Shown here piece by piece: positions 35,900 to 47,999 of a DNA stretch of 64,000 nt. The notes under the pieces are model-generated. The model made no database searches and had not been told where the DNA came from. It saw only the letters and a program-made list of their open reading frames with translations. The DNA is taken from the NCBI GenBank assembly GCA_035582835.1, contig JAYKAV010002932.1, positions 2,625,809 through 2,689,808 of the forward strand, in the 5' to 3' direction. Both the position numbers and the translations under genes were made by a program. Positions within the stretch are counted from its first letter, which is position 1. Each line of letters begins with the position of its first letter. This stretch comes from Phoebastria nigripes. Taxonomy: Eukaryota > Chordata > Aves > Procellariiformes > Diomedeidae.

Positions 35900-37300
35900 T
35901 ACATGCTGAAAAGTCCAAAATTAAAATATGATCTTTGCTCAAAGAATTTCATTTTGAAGACACTTTGAAGAAGGGAATACAAGGAAATAGTAAAGCATCA
36001 TACTACCGAACACTGATTCAGGGTACCAGTTTGTCAAGTTTTGGTAGCCACTACAGCAAAGTGAAGCAAAAAGGGATTGAGGAGCGGGAAAATGAAACAG
36101 CTCAGCAAATGTAAGGGGCAGCATGAAAGAAAAGCAAAAAAGCATATATCTGAAAATGTTAGAAATAAGCTATGGCCATTTGAAGGTGGGAAATTGATAC
36201 TTCTGTTCATGAGACATGTGGAAAGAGGTAGGACTGTCTGAGGGGATAGAGAGGGAAGATGTAAAAAGGTGGCTGAAATGGTCTAAACAACAATTTCACA
36301 CCATTATGTTTGCAGCAGCAATCTAAAAGGTTGCGAGTAGAGAAAAACAGCCAAGGTGGAAGAAAATGTTACTTGTATAAATGGTGTGATGAAGTGTCGG
36401 GTGAGAGTTTAAGTTCTCTGAATGGCTATGAAGTGCTAGATCTTAGAAATGTTACACAGAAAAAATCTGGAAGTTTTGCCAGGAGTTCAAGATGATAAAT
36501 TTATGGAAGGTCAAAAAAGGAGGGCCTGGAAGCCGATGGGCAATAGGAAAAAATAAAGTTCTGTTTTGAACTTGAAGCAATTGTTAGATATCCATGAGGA
36601 GATTTGACAAAGGCAAGTTAAGATTTAGTTCAAATATGTAAATTAGAGAGATGACCCTATGAGTCATACAAAAATGTCTTTGTAGGTGATAAATGGCCAA
36701 AGACAAGATGTGTAGGAAAAAGAGTGGGAAAGCAAGGACAGGCACCTCTTAGAGCACCTAAAAAAAGCTGACGGTAGACAAGAAGATGGCATAGATAATG
36801 AGAAAGGGTAATTACATGAGGAATTATGATCAGCTGTCTGGCTGATGTTGTAGAAAGTGGTTTACAGATTAGATGAGCATGAACATGAAGTACTAGCTTT
36901 TAGCCTTGGCTTAGACAACATTCATTAGAAGGCTTTGCCAACTGCATTTCCTTAAACAGATGGATTGCATGGGAGAACAGAATGGGAACTGTTGAAGGGA
37001 AACTCCATGATGTGATCATAAGCAGGTTTAAAGAGGTTAAGGAAAATAGAAATGTAGCAAGCAGAATTTTTGATCTTTGTCTTAGATCTTTGTCTTAAGA
37101 TGGGAGAAATCAGAGGGGAGCAGAGTGAGTGATTACGGAGAAGTATAAAGAAAGGAAACTAATGTCAAAAAGTGAAAAGAGGGAGTAATCTTAGAAGAGA
37201 CAACAGAGACCTTAAGTCTTTTGAGGAGGGAAAGGGCTTTCTTGAAATAACAAAAGAAGGGGAACAAGGATCTTTTTAAGCAGGGCTAACTGCCTAGGCA
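35900..37300 (+). repeat. Purine-rich block resembling an ancient interspersed repeat
   Basis: About 1.4 kb with a strong A+G bias on the plus strand. The order of phrases (ccatgaggagatttgaca, atgatcagctgtctggctga, tgttgtagaaagtggtttac, ttagccttggcttagacaac) is like a widespread, very old amniote repeat that I recall only by its wording. I cannot name the family. No long open frame. A 13-bp tandem duplication (gatctttgtctta) sits at 37072-37097. Confidence 0.35.
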
Positions 37301-39081
37301 CCAAACCATTATTTTAAAACCCTGCTAAGTATCTCTGTGAACTGTATTGCACTACAAAGACAACCAAGATAGATTANAACTAGTCTGTGTCTGTCTGCGT
37401 GCTGCATTGTGCAGTGTGGACAGGTGCTGCATTAACAAGGATGAGAATTTCTACTTTCTCTTTGTGGAAGAAGGCCTTGCATAAATATGCAAAATAAATA
37501 CGCAGCTTCAAAATATGAAATAATGAATTTTGGTGAAATTAAGACTGAATCCAGGCTTTCCCAAATATGAAGTTGACATATTATCTAGGCTGTATGATTA
37601 TAGGGGAAATAATAATAGCTATGATTGTATGAAACAGCCTTATAAGTAAGGCTGAGAATGGCTTACTGTTGAACAGCCAAGATTTCTAACTAGTGCCTAG
37701 AAACAAAAAAGGTCTGAGCAGTTTTCACAAAAAGACAGTAAACAGGCAGTATATTCTCACTTTTATAATGGAATGAAGCGTTAGAATAAAAATACACAGT
37801 AGCACAAAACCTGTTCCCTTTAATAGTCTGAGATGTATCTTTCTTAACTTCATACTTTCTTGTTTTAAAGAGAAAACTATTAATTTTCCTAATGAGGCAT
37901 TCTAGAGCAGTGTTGCTTTATATAATGCTAATCTTATTCTCCTAGTTTTCCTTCATTTGCTTTTAATAATACTTATAAAATAATTTAGTCTGCAGGTGTA
38001 ACCAAATCTGAGCCTTCAGGCTATTCCAATCACACAGTTAGTATGTAATTATTATAAAGAGGCAAGTTATTGTTATACCCGATTATAGTTGGAAGAGAAG
38101 ATAATTGAACTGAANCAAAACAAGTGTTCACAGAAAACTCTTATTTCTCAGTACTTTTGCTTTTCTGATCGCATGTTTCACTTCAGTGTTTTACAATATT
38201 TTTTTGTTCTGCACTTATTTTCTAACTGACTATTAAATTTACTGACCACCTATCTTAGTTTGAGGCAAAATTTCTTTCTTTCCCTCTGTGCTAATCTACT
38301 GAAATACAGTTATGCATAATAACTGAAAGTTAATAATCGCTGAAAGCCCTTGATGTGTTATGTCTATTTTTTGCCTTTTTCATACTTCTATGGCACTTTT
38401 TAGGGAGTAAGTGTCCTCATTTATAATGAGCAACTTTCACACTAGCAGTAACGTATTAAAATGAAAATAAAGGTGCTAAGTAAAATACTCATAAGGCAAG
38501 TATCTTACAATTCAAGTTANCCATATGATTTTGGTTAGCTGCCTTTGCTTGTATGTTGTATATCTCTTTAGTGTAACACACCTTAGTAAGTGTCTTACAC
38601 ATGCTATATTGCATACCACAAGATATGAAGAGTACAGAACAGTGAAAGGAAGAATGTTCTCTTGTGGTACAGGGTCTGGATTGAGACAAAAGCAGCTTAA
38701 TTTTAAAATAAAGACAGATTCCCCAGAAGATACAAATATAGGTCCCATCATCTCCATCTTCTCATGTCTCTCTGCCATCAGAAGCAAGAAATAATTTAGT
38801 CCTTTTTCTGCCATCCCTGCTTCTGCTAGTATTTTTTATCCCAAAGAAAAGGTGAAGAAGGGTGAAAAAATGAAAATGGCAGGCATAAAGTAAATAAGAG
38901 ACAAAAAAGCTCAGTGTTAGCATGTTCAGCTAAATATTTTCACTTCCAGAAACATATTTCTACTTTTCCTACTTGCAATATCAGCCCTTTTTGTGCTGCT
39001 GATATTTAGTAGAAAGTGTAGTAAGGAATAGAATTAGTGAAAACATTGTTAAATGTGACATACAGGTGAAGGATCAGAATG

Positions 39082-39084
<3 letters not shown>
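37301..39084. other. AT-rich unique DNA
   Basis: No gene or repeat recognised. The open frame at 38512-38814 (minus) has no supporting splice sites. Confidence 0.5.

Positions 39085-39115
<31 letters not shown>
39085..39115 (+). repeat. Poly-A run (31 A)
   Basis: Uninterrupted A31, about 55 bases before the start of the ancient LINE at 39170. Confidence 0.95.
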
Positions 39116-39117
<2 letters not shown>

Positions 39118-39169
39118 AAGGTTATGACTCTGAAAGCTATTAGTGCCACTTGAAATGGTAAATAAGGAA

Positions 39170-40080
39170 GATCCATGTTGATATAGTCTGCCTGGGTTTC
39201 CAAAAGACATTTGGTAAAGTCCCTCATGAAAGGCCCTAAGAAACTATGCAGCCTTGTGACGAAGTAGAAGGTCCTTGCGTAGACAAAAGTAATGGTTAAA
39301 GGTGAAAAGGAGAAAATAGTTGATGGTCAGTGTTCACAGTGGTGTAAGGTTATCNACTGGGACCCATGCAGGTCAACGTACTCATTGAAAGAGAGGTCAT
39401 TAGTGACGAGGTTTCCTGATGATACTAAGTTGTTTAGAATATTTAAGATAAGGATCAACTGAAAAATTGCAGAAGGACTTTATGAGACCAAGAAACTGAT
39501 GGAACTCAATGTAAATAAATTTAAATTGAAGCATGAGAAAAAGGCAAACCAAACTTCACATGTGAAATGATGAACATGAGCTGAGTAGAAACAGAAACAA
39601 CCTGAAAAAGAAAAAAATGATGGGAAATATGAAAAAGGGCTATAAAGTCATGGGTGATAAGGAAAAGATGGACAACGATTGATTTGGGTTTTTTGGTGGT
39701 TGATGGTGTGGTTTTGTTTTTTGTGGTTTTGTTGGTGTTGGTTTTTTTTTTTTCCTTTGGTCCTTCCACTGCCAATAAAGAACATCAAATGATGCTAGCA
39801 GATGTCAAGTTCAGAAAGAACAAAAGGCAGCAATACTTCCTACAACATATATACAAATGTAGACATTCTTGCAACAGGATGTTACAAATGCTAAATGTTA
39901 CAAACGTTTACTTGGGTCCAAGGGAAGACTCGAGAATTTCATGGAAAAGAAATCCATCTGGAAATATTAAACACAAAAATGTACCAAGAAGTTTCAAAAC
40001 CACAAACTATTGGAGACTGGGAGAGCATTCAGGGGAATATTTATTCCTCCTTTGTCCTCCTACATACCAGGAAATCTAAA
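39170..40080 (+). mobile_element. Ancient CR1/L3-like LINE, RT core to 3' end
   Basis: The plus strand retains diluted RT text. At 39316-39360 it reads VDGQCSQWCKVI and at 39415-39440 FPDDTKLFR (the FADD box decayed to FPDD), then KLMELNVNKFKL. After a T/G microsatellite (39685-39755) the 3' coding part follows: DVKFRKNKRQQYFLQH (39804-39851), then a CNRMLQM / TNVYLG stretch, then the family-like 3' region with gaatttcatggaaaagaaat and attggagactgggagagcat. The order agrees with CR1/L3-type LINEs. The divergence is much higher than in copies A to D. The 141-codon open frames in this stretch are chance survivals of LINE coding sequence, not host genes. Confidence 0.65.
39685..39755 (+). repeat. 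T/G-only microsatellite
   Basis: Runs of TTTG/TTGG units with T10-11 near the end, inserted between two parts of the ancient LINE. Confidence 0.8.
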
Positions 40081-42293
40081 ACTAGGAACAGTTCAAAGAG
40101 AAGAAGTGTGAAAGCAGACGTTTCCTTTAAATGGAAGAGTTATCTCAGTTGCTACTCCAGTAATTATGAAGTGACTACCTGGAGGAAAAAAAAGAAGGGG
40201 GGGGGGGAAGGCAGATGGAATGAAGCTGTTATCCTAAAAGTAATGTTAAAAAAACTTGGACTAATTATTTTTGATCTGAAGCTATCTGCCTTAGTCATTT
40301 ACCTACCCAGCCTGCAGTAACAGCTATATGAATTAGTAGTAATCTAATTATTGTCATTAAGCAGGTGTATCCAGTGTGGGGTTTTTTTGTGTTGGATTTT
40401 TTCTGTTTGCAAATCTTCATGACATCCAGAAGTAAAATGTAAAAAAGGTAGACAACAATTAGGTATACCTAGAAAAATACCAGAAAAAAGACGTTTGGAA
40501 TAATTACCTGTTTGCAGTGCAAATTCAGCAGTTTTTGCAAACTTTTAAAATAAGATTATAAAAGATGAAACAGAAAAGCTTACTTCGGCTTTTAAGAAAG
40601 ATGTAAGCAATTTTAAACTGTACTTTTTCCCCAGGGAGAGTTTGAAAATATTTCTAATGAATTAAAGTATAATAAAAGTATTTGCTAGATGATAACATAT
40701 TTTTCCTATTAATTTCTTAATTTCTAGAATGCTTAATTGTAGATCTCAGGGGCATGAGGCTAAGGCAGTATATTTCCATGTTGAAAGTATGCACTGTATT
40801 CCTTTTTTCAGTGTTTTTTTTAGGTAAGAGATTTTTCTTTCTTTCTTTCCTCCAAATTTTTGAGAAATCAGAAGGCTGCTTGTACATTAATGTGGAGTGT
40901 ACAAGCTGTATTCATGTCAGTAAGAACTTATCAAGCACTTGAATGAGGATGTAGATTCTGCTTTGAGATAACTNTCCTTTCAATTAGTTCTGAAAGAAAT
41001 GCAAGTCCCCAAGACAAAAATCTTTCAAGTTCACCCAGGGAACAACAAATTGGTCCCTTAAGTAGAAGGTTACTTCTTTCCTCCCCAAAACCATCTCATA
41101 AGTGAGAGAAGGACAGAGAAGTCCATTCACATGTTTTATTTTGTATTGCTCTGAACGTTCTCATTCATCTGAATATAATCCGTGCTCCTACCCGATCCCG
41201 GTGAGACAATAGAGAGCATTTATGAGAGTAATGTCCATGAAATAGTTTGTTTTTAAGAGACGAATGAAGAATAGATCATGCCTTTCAAATGGGGGGGGGG
41301 GGTGGAGAAAAACAGCGAGTTTCAATTGGAATAATCAGCAGCTGCCCCTTCAGCTGCAGGTTATACTCTTAAGAAAACTCAGGCACAAGGTGAGTCAAGA
41401 AGGCGGCTGACTCTCTTTATGAAGTTGTGGAGCTGAAAGATAAGTATCATCTGGTTAAGCAGTTCCTGAAAAGGAAATGGTACAAAGTCCAAAATGAATT
41501 TCTGGGAAATGGCTTTAAGTTAGTGAAAGAGTCACCAGTATAAATGGCAATAGTTCAGACTTTCTTCTCCAATTAGAAAGAAGAGACTCCATTCAAGTTA
41601 ACCTTGTAAACTTGAAGGGTTATTGGTTATAAAATGAATGGTTATGTTTTCTCCTTTTTTTTTTTTTTTTTTTTTTTTTTAATCTGAAGTATCGGGAGGT
41701 ATTAAATTTCACATAATCAGTACATTGTATAAATCAAATTAAAATAATTTTTCCTTTTTTTTTTTTTTTTTTTGTGCCGAAACTGTAATTGATGTTACCA
41801 ATTTAAACTAAAAATTAGCTTTAGTCAAAGAGACATAATGTGTTTTAAAGGAATGCAAATCCCTTATAAAAGGCTTGAAGCGTGTGGGTGTTTTTTTTTT
41901 TTTTTCCTAGAGTTTACTAGCTTCACTGCATTACAGAATGATGACCTCTTGGTACCTATAACTTTTTTTTCCGCAGTTGAAAAGGTTCCTGTATGCATTG
42001 TGACTGTTTTAATCGTAATATATTATAGGTCACAGGAGAACCTGTGAAGTACAACAGCCTTTGCTGCTCCATTTAGGTAATAAAGCAGTATCTCTCACCC
42101 CTAAACAAAAAGATATGTAAAAGAGAAATAAAAAAGGAAGTAAAGGGAATGGTCCTTTCAAATCTTAAATACGTGAAACCATGCAAGTATATGAGGAGTG
42201 GGAGCAAAATGTGTGAAATAAATCTTTGGGAATCCAAATTAATGAGAACATCNAGAGGCAGGGCCATGGCAGAGTTTGCTGCCCATCCGAAAC
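40081..42293. other. AT-rich DNA with several homopolymers
   Basis: Holds G11 (40197-40207), G12 (41291-41302), T26 (41655-41680), T19 (41755-41773) and T15 (41891-41905). No gene was recognised. Confidence 0.7.
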
Positions 42294-42392
42294 CTCTGTG
42301 CTGCTGAGTGTGTTCAGTCTTTCCCACAGCTTCATTATTTCCTCTCTTTCTGCCTGCAATTGCTCACGTGCACTCCTCTCCCTCCTCAGTGT
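42294..42392 (-). CDS. Candidate coiled-coil coding exon, minus strand (weak)
   Basis: Read leftwards, an acceptor-like tttttgcag (42393-42401) is followed by 33 open codons in phase 0: TLRRERSAREQ, then LQAEREEIMKLWERLNTLSS. Leucines and isoleucine fall on a seven-residue spacing, so it would form a short coiled coil. The end is at GAG before GTTTCG, which is a poor donor. The frame stays open on both sides (42165-42476). Caution: a purine-rich strand often encodes Lys/Glu/Arg-rich open frames by chance. No protein family was recognised. Confidence 0.2.
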
Positions 42393-43089
42393 CTGCAAAA
42401 ACTGTAACCACACCCCGAAGACAACGGTTTTCATCATGCTTTCACAGGAAACAAGCTCAAATAGACAGTACAACACAATCTAAATTAGAATTTATTAATC
42501 GGAAAATTATAAATGATATTCATTTTAAAATGGAGAAAAAGGCTTTCTAATTAGTTCACTATTTTACAAATTAAATACATATACTAATACACAAAACTTT
42601 TGTTTGTCTGCTAGATTATGTTTTTGCAATTGCAGCAAAATAATCCAATTAAGTCTTGGATGTTATTTTTTTTCTCACTTCCCAAGTACCAATTTTAGTT
42701 ACTGTTACAAACATAATTTTGATTTCAAATGACATATTGTTTGGTGTACATACTGATAGCTTCCCAATGCACTGCATGCTTACAATTTATGAAGCATTTA
42801 ATATGTTTTTTTGTTGACATTTCTAAGTCCTCAGTTTCACAGTTACGTGTTAGGGACTTGGTTTATATATTTGCTTATAAATAAAAAAAGCAATAGTATA
42901 TCCTTAAAAATGAAACATAGCCTCATTTCAGAATTCTTTTTATATCTTCTTTCTACAAAAAATGGATAGCTTCATCCTGCCTTACTTCTCTGAAGACAAA
43001 AACAAATCCTAGCAATTCACTAACAGGACGATGTGCAAGCTAAAAGGCAAGATACAAATATAAGTGAAAGATGTTACTTTGAAGTCTGT
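42393..43089. other. AT-rich unique DNA
   Basis: Nothing recognised. Confidence 0.55.
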
Positions 43090-43630
43090 ATCTGTACGCG
43101 AGAACCCTCGTTAATGCTTCTGTCCAATCCTAATTTCGCTCTCCATAGCGAGGCACAAGGGGTATTTGAACATATGGAAAGCTTGAGCTTAATTGTTCAG
43201 ATTCTGTGCAACCATTCCAGCTCTTCACAGTGATTTGCACTGTTTAGCATTTGTGTGCATTAGGTAATATATTTAGTATTTCCCATTTCAATCCAATTTA
43301 TGTATGTTTGGCTGCAGACCAGAGCTGTGGGCACGCAGTATGGAATTGTCATAAATCTGCCTATGCTGACTGTAAGTGCTATATTGCTAGAGTTGATAGC
43401 ACGCTTGCGTGAACATTTCAGAATGCTTGCGGAGCAATACTGCCTATTCCCAGCAAATCTCCTAGGGACTAAATTAATGTATCTCATATTGTATTGATTG
43501 TAGCCAATAAGTGCCTAAATGATTTGATGCGAGGCAGAGGGATTATGAAGGGAAGAGGGAAGAGGCAGCTTGAAAGAAATATGCGGTTTAATTACAGGAT
43601 GAATTTCGCCAATCTACCTCCCCCTAGGAA
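43090..43630. promoter_or_regulatory. Putative conserved non-coding element / enhancer
   Basis: A complex, non-repetitive block with retained CpGs (tagcacgcttgcgtgaac at 43398-43415, gatgcgaggc), TAAT/ATTA cores, attgattgtagccaataagt and tgatttgcact, in otherwise AT-rich DNA. Both strands stay open for 65-75 codons at 43260-43497, with no protein features and no splice donors. The call rests on appearance only. Confidence 0.3.
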
Positions 43631-45999
43631 TTTAACAAATAGGCCTAAGTGCACTTAGCTGTTCTTGACATCTGTTGAAATGATATCTGCCCATGATGAG
43701 GGAAGCATGGGAATTGGTCTAAGGGTATTGTCAGGATCAGTGAGCCACAGGAAACTGCTTTTCTGTCTGGAAAATTAGATGAAAGAAAAGCCTACATTAG
43801 CAGTTTTAGGTTAAGCTGTAATGATTAAGATTTCTGTAACAGAATTCCGCTTTCTGATTTAATGACACTGGCTCTGTCTTTAGAAAGATGTTAAGTAAAT
43901 ATTAAAAATGGTGTTGAAACATAAGCAGTGAAATATAAATTTAAGCTGGAATCACAAACTATTCATGGTGCTGCTCTTGGTGGAAACTTGATACCTGCCT
44001 TTCGAGAGAAACATCCAGGTTTATACCTTTTTTATGATGTGTTATGATATGTTATGAAACTCAGAATCTCTTAGGTAAACAATGGAGATAGCACAAAACC
44101 CAGGGAACACAAAAGCTAGAGCTTCAGCTTAAATTCTATAGGAAGACAAGCATGGTGAAGACTGATGTTGTGTGTTTGCTCATTTTGATTACATCTATAA
44201 TTCAGAAGGAAGTATAGATTACTTAATGCTTTTTACTGCTTTTTATAGTATTTATACTATATCTCTGCAAAAGAAAACCTGGCAATACCTTTAAAGCCCT
44301 GAGAGACATAAATTTCTCTGCATTATTTGAAAGCTGTGTTTTTTCCCATGCTTGGAGCATTTATGTGTATTACCTCATAAATTACTTGTAAGTCGTTTCC
44401 TTTGAAAAAGTGATAAACATTTATTTCAGGAGGTAGAAACAGAAGGTGAGACAGTGTATCCTATTATCTAAGCTGCATGCGTGTCACTGACTGCATGTGT
44501 GTGCATTCTGACTACGCATTTTGCCTATGCAAGGACTAAAAACCCACAAGATCAGGCTGGGGGGTGTATGTGTGTATCTTCTATATACAATGCAAATTCT
44601 TCTTGCGTTTCTTTTATATATAATGCAAATTCTTCTGCCTGCAGTATTCTTTTCCTATTATTTCCGTAGAGAATTTGAAAGCAAAAATATATGGTTAATT
44701 TACTCTACTGTAAAAGATAAATTAGGATTTATAGCTATAGGAAATGTTTATTGCTAGTTTTGTTTACAAATACAGTAATTGAGGACAGAATTTCAGTTTG
44801 TGTAACTGTGCAATGTTTTCTTGGAAATGACTGCTTGAATTCACATCCATCTAAATTCCTGATGCACTCCACTGTTGTACTGATTTCTCAAAGACTNCAA
44901 TGATGTTAAATGGGCAAGCACATGACAAAAATGATAAATCACAGCAAAGCTGAAAATTTAGTATTTTGGTTTTTTTTTTTCTGCTGTATTCCTGAAAATA
45001 TACATATAAATACATTTACACATAAGTGATACACAAAAATACAGAGAGCAAGAGAGACACACACACACTTCAGCATTCACGCCCTGTTTTTAAAGACCAC
45101 CTTAAAATGGTGATTTGCATGTCTGGGTTACGAAGAGGGCTTGGCCTTTCATTGTTCTCACTGAGATTTTTAATAAAGTGTAGCTGTTCTATGCAAGTAT
45201 ACGTAAAGAGATCTATGCAGTACCAACAGGCACATGTAGCTCACNGTTTCTTTCAAAAGGAATTAGTTAAGAAAACCAGAAGATTCTGCTTGAAAGGCTA
45301 ACGAGACTGTAATAGGCTACAGCAATGTCAAACCCAAAACATTTTAGTATAAATTCTGCCCAGCATGGACTAAGTAATTTGGTGAATATACAGAAACAAG
45401 AAAGCAGCTGATTCCCTCTTGAAGGTATGAAAAACAAAGGATAAGAAACTTGGAGAAAGCATCTCAATTTTAAAAGGTAGTGCTTTTTTATAGCAGAGAT
45501 GTCTTCCTCTAACAATGAACTTTGAGTTAACATTAAAAATTTCATTTTTCATCTTTTAATTGCAAAATTTGGGATTGCTCTCCAATTTCCTGTGAAATAT
45601 AATGCAATGTAAATTAAAGCCAAGATATCTGAGATATGAAAAATTCTTTACAAACACACCATCATTATTACTTGATTTTTAGGAATGCTTTATTTGGTAT
45701 CACATTGCTCAGTTTCCTGAAACACTTTCTGTGTATAGTGTAAATCTTCTGGCAGTAGGATTAAATAGAATGTTGATTTGTTTCCCTTCGGAGCTATAAA
45801 TACTGTAGTCCTTTTAACAGGAAATAAAATAGGATTTTTTTTTTTTTGCTCCATAAGCACCCAACTTACTAAATTGGAATATATGTATAATTATCAGGGG
45901 TTTTTTACTTCTACCAGAATGAGCTATCTACCGTGGTGTGTCATATCTTATAGCAACTTCAAAACAGCTATGATGTAATATATGCTCATCTAGGCTAAA
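43631..45999. other. AT-rich unique DNA
   Basis: Apart from the small tandem duplication at 44579-44641, nothing was recognised. Confidence 0.55.
44579..44641 (+). repeat. Imperfect 33-bp tandem duplication
   Basis: The block aatgcaaattcttct occurs at 44589 and 44622, with similar flanks (ttctatatac / cttttatatat). Confidence 0.75.
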
Positions 46000-46175
46000 A
46001 TTTTGAGTTCGTTCAAATCTTGCACCCATAATTAGGCATCTAAATATAATGGCCTGATTTTTGAAAGATGTGAGCACATTTAGGTACAGCAACTTGCTAA
46101 GATTTGCTGTGCGCTGCATTTCTGAAAACCAGGCCATATATGTAGGTAGCCTAAATACAGATTTATGAACTAATT
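46000..46175. mobile_element. Palindromic MITE-like ancient element
   Basis: The left arm at 46029-46080 (taggcatctaaatataatgg, cctgatttttgaaagatgtg) is the reverse complement, with scattered mismatches, of the right arm at 46104-46158 (gcgctgcatttctgaaaacc, aggccatatatgtaggtagc, ctaaatac). The similarity fades into the flanks (gttcaaatct / agatttatgaac). This long imperfect hairpin fits a non-autonomous DNA transposon. The central phrase ggcctgatttt...gagcac is one I associate with an abundant turtle/crocodile repeat, but I cannot name the family. Confidence 0.6.
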
Positions 46176-47104
46176 TAAGACTTAAATAGACTTTAAATTA
46201 TTGGGCATGTTTCGCAGTTCATGTTATTCTTAAAGGAGAAAAGCAATGATTCCTGGCAGTGATCCTTGTCTGATTGGCACTGATGACAAAGCACCCACAC
46301 TTCAGTGGGAAAGGATTGCTCCTTGGTTTTAAGAGTATTTTTGAAAGCTATATAACACTTCAATGTTGTATTATATTATCCCAGTTTAAGGCACAAGCTC
46401 TGTCTTTTATATTCCAAATTTACTAGAAATGTAATGGAAAATTGTTTAGGCAGAGCACTTTCAGTGGAACTGAATTATGTATGGATAATCTAAAATGCCT
46501 GCTCCCTTCAAAGCCAGTATGTTTAAGGAAACACATTACTTGCTTTGAATAAAACACATTTTATATTTAACAGAGCACTTACGACTGTCAAACAGTGTGT
46601 TTCTTTTTCTTCTTTTATCAGTGGTGTTTTCGGGGCTTACCAGAAAACTGTTTCAGGGGTTGTTTTGCTTTTCTAATTGGAACAAATTTTAATGATATCA
46701 GTGGTTTTATCTGTAGATTTAGATTCCTCAATTAAAAAAAAAAAAAGNTATTTTTAAAACGTGGTATCACTGCCACAAAATCACAGTGTAATTGTCATTG
46801 CTAATACCTTGTAATTGTCACCAGTGCTGGCATTGGCAACTAGATGAGACAGTGTGATGAAAAAAAGCAATTATTCTTCATTTAATGAGGGCATTCTCTG
46901 TGTAATGTGCAAACCAGTCCAGAAAGTCCAAACTCTGTCTGAATGTATTCATTACAAATCTTTACCCTTTGTCCAAGTTTCAGTTCATTCATTTTCTTAT
47001 ATTTAAATTTGGCATCTTCTGTTAATTGAGGCTTCTCATAATGTACATCAGGCTAGGATGTAGATGAATGAAAATGGAACTGTAATAGTGCACTAGCATT
47101 AACA
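46176..47104. other. AT-rich DNA with a possible conserved block
   Basis: The part from about 46770 to 47080 contains twin phrases (gtgtaattgtcattgctaat / cttgtaattgtcaccagtgc) and reads like regulatory DNA. The rest is unremarkable. Confidence 0.4.
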
Positions 47105-47174
47105 TTGCTCCTTTCAAGTTTCGGTTGTTTGGTGGTGTTTGGGGTTTGTTTGGTTTGGTTTTGGTTTGGTTTTT

Positions 47175-47234
<60 letters not shown>
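47105..47234 (+). repeat. T/G-only tract ending in T59
   Basis: About 130 bases nearly free of A and C, with TTTGG units and then an unbroken run of 59 T (47176-47234). Confidence 0.95.
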
Positions 47235-47926
47235 CCCAAAAACACATAGAAATTATTTTTTGGTGGACATCAAAAGAAAATACAGGCATGGGTCTGGGTA
47301 CATTCTGTAGTAGCCCGAGAAAAGACATTTATTTAAAAAAAAAAAAATTCAGAAGTTGTACAGCATTGTACTTTTTTGTATAGGCTATGTTTTATTAGAA
47401 AATNACAATAACTCAATATTATTTTCTGTAGAGAAAATTTTCAAATATGGATATTGTGCTTGTAACAGAAGAGTGATATTATGCAAATATTGTGGCTCAC
47501 TGTTTCTCCCAATGTCCCATCATTTTATTCTCCCTCCCATTGTGGAGAGAGATTTTCCTGCAAATTTATCTACCCTTTGGAAGAAGAGTAAGTTTTCAAA
47601 AATTATTAGAAGTATCACAGTGTTAGCAAAATATTAACAATCAAGTTACTAACATATTTCCACATTTCATGAACATGCTGGCATGTCTAAACAAGGAATG
47701 AAAATAGCTGTGGCCTATGAAATCTCTGCATTTCCTTGGAAGCTAAGTGTTTTAAAGTGCAAAATTCAGCTGTCAGACTGGTTGTTACCGAGCCAACCAA
47801 GTGTGATTTCAAAAAAAATTCTTTCCGATGATGAATTTAGTGACTTTCTTGCTCCCTCGTTTTTTCATGTGACATGAGCAATTCATAAACACTTTGTGGT
47901 TTAGGCAGCAAGGCGGGAGCAGAAGT

Positions 47927-47931
<5 letters not shown>

Positions 47932-47962
<31 letters not shown>
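47932..47962 (+). repeat. Poly-A run (31 A)
   Basis: A31, followed by AACC-containing A-rich sequence to about 47987. Confidence 0.95.
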
Positions 47963-47964
<2 letters not shown>

Positions 47965-47999
47965 AAAAAAAACAACAAAAAAAATCTGTAGCCAGAATG

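Noticed and set aside
39654..40320. Two overlapping 141-codon open frames
   Set aside because: They lie mostly in the ancient LINE and carry its diluted coding text, so they are not host genes.
47053..47383. Open frames of about 90 codons made of Lys or Phe runs
   Set aside because: They are translations of the T59 run and its flanks.
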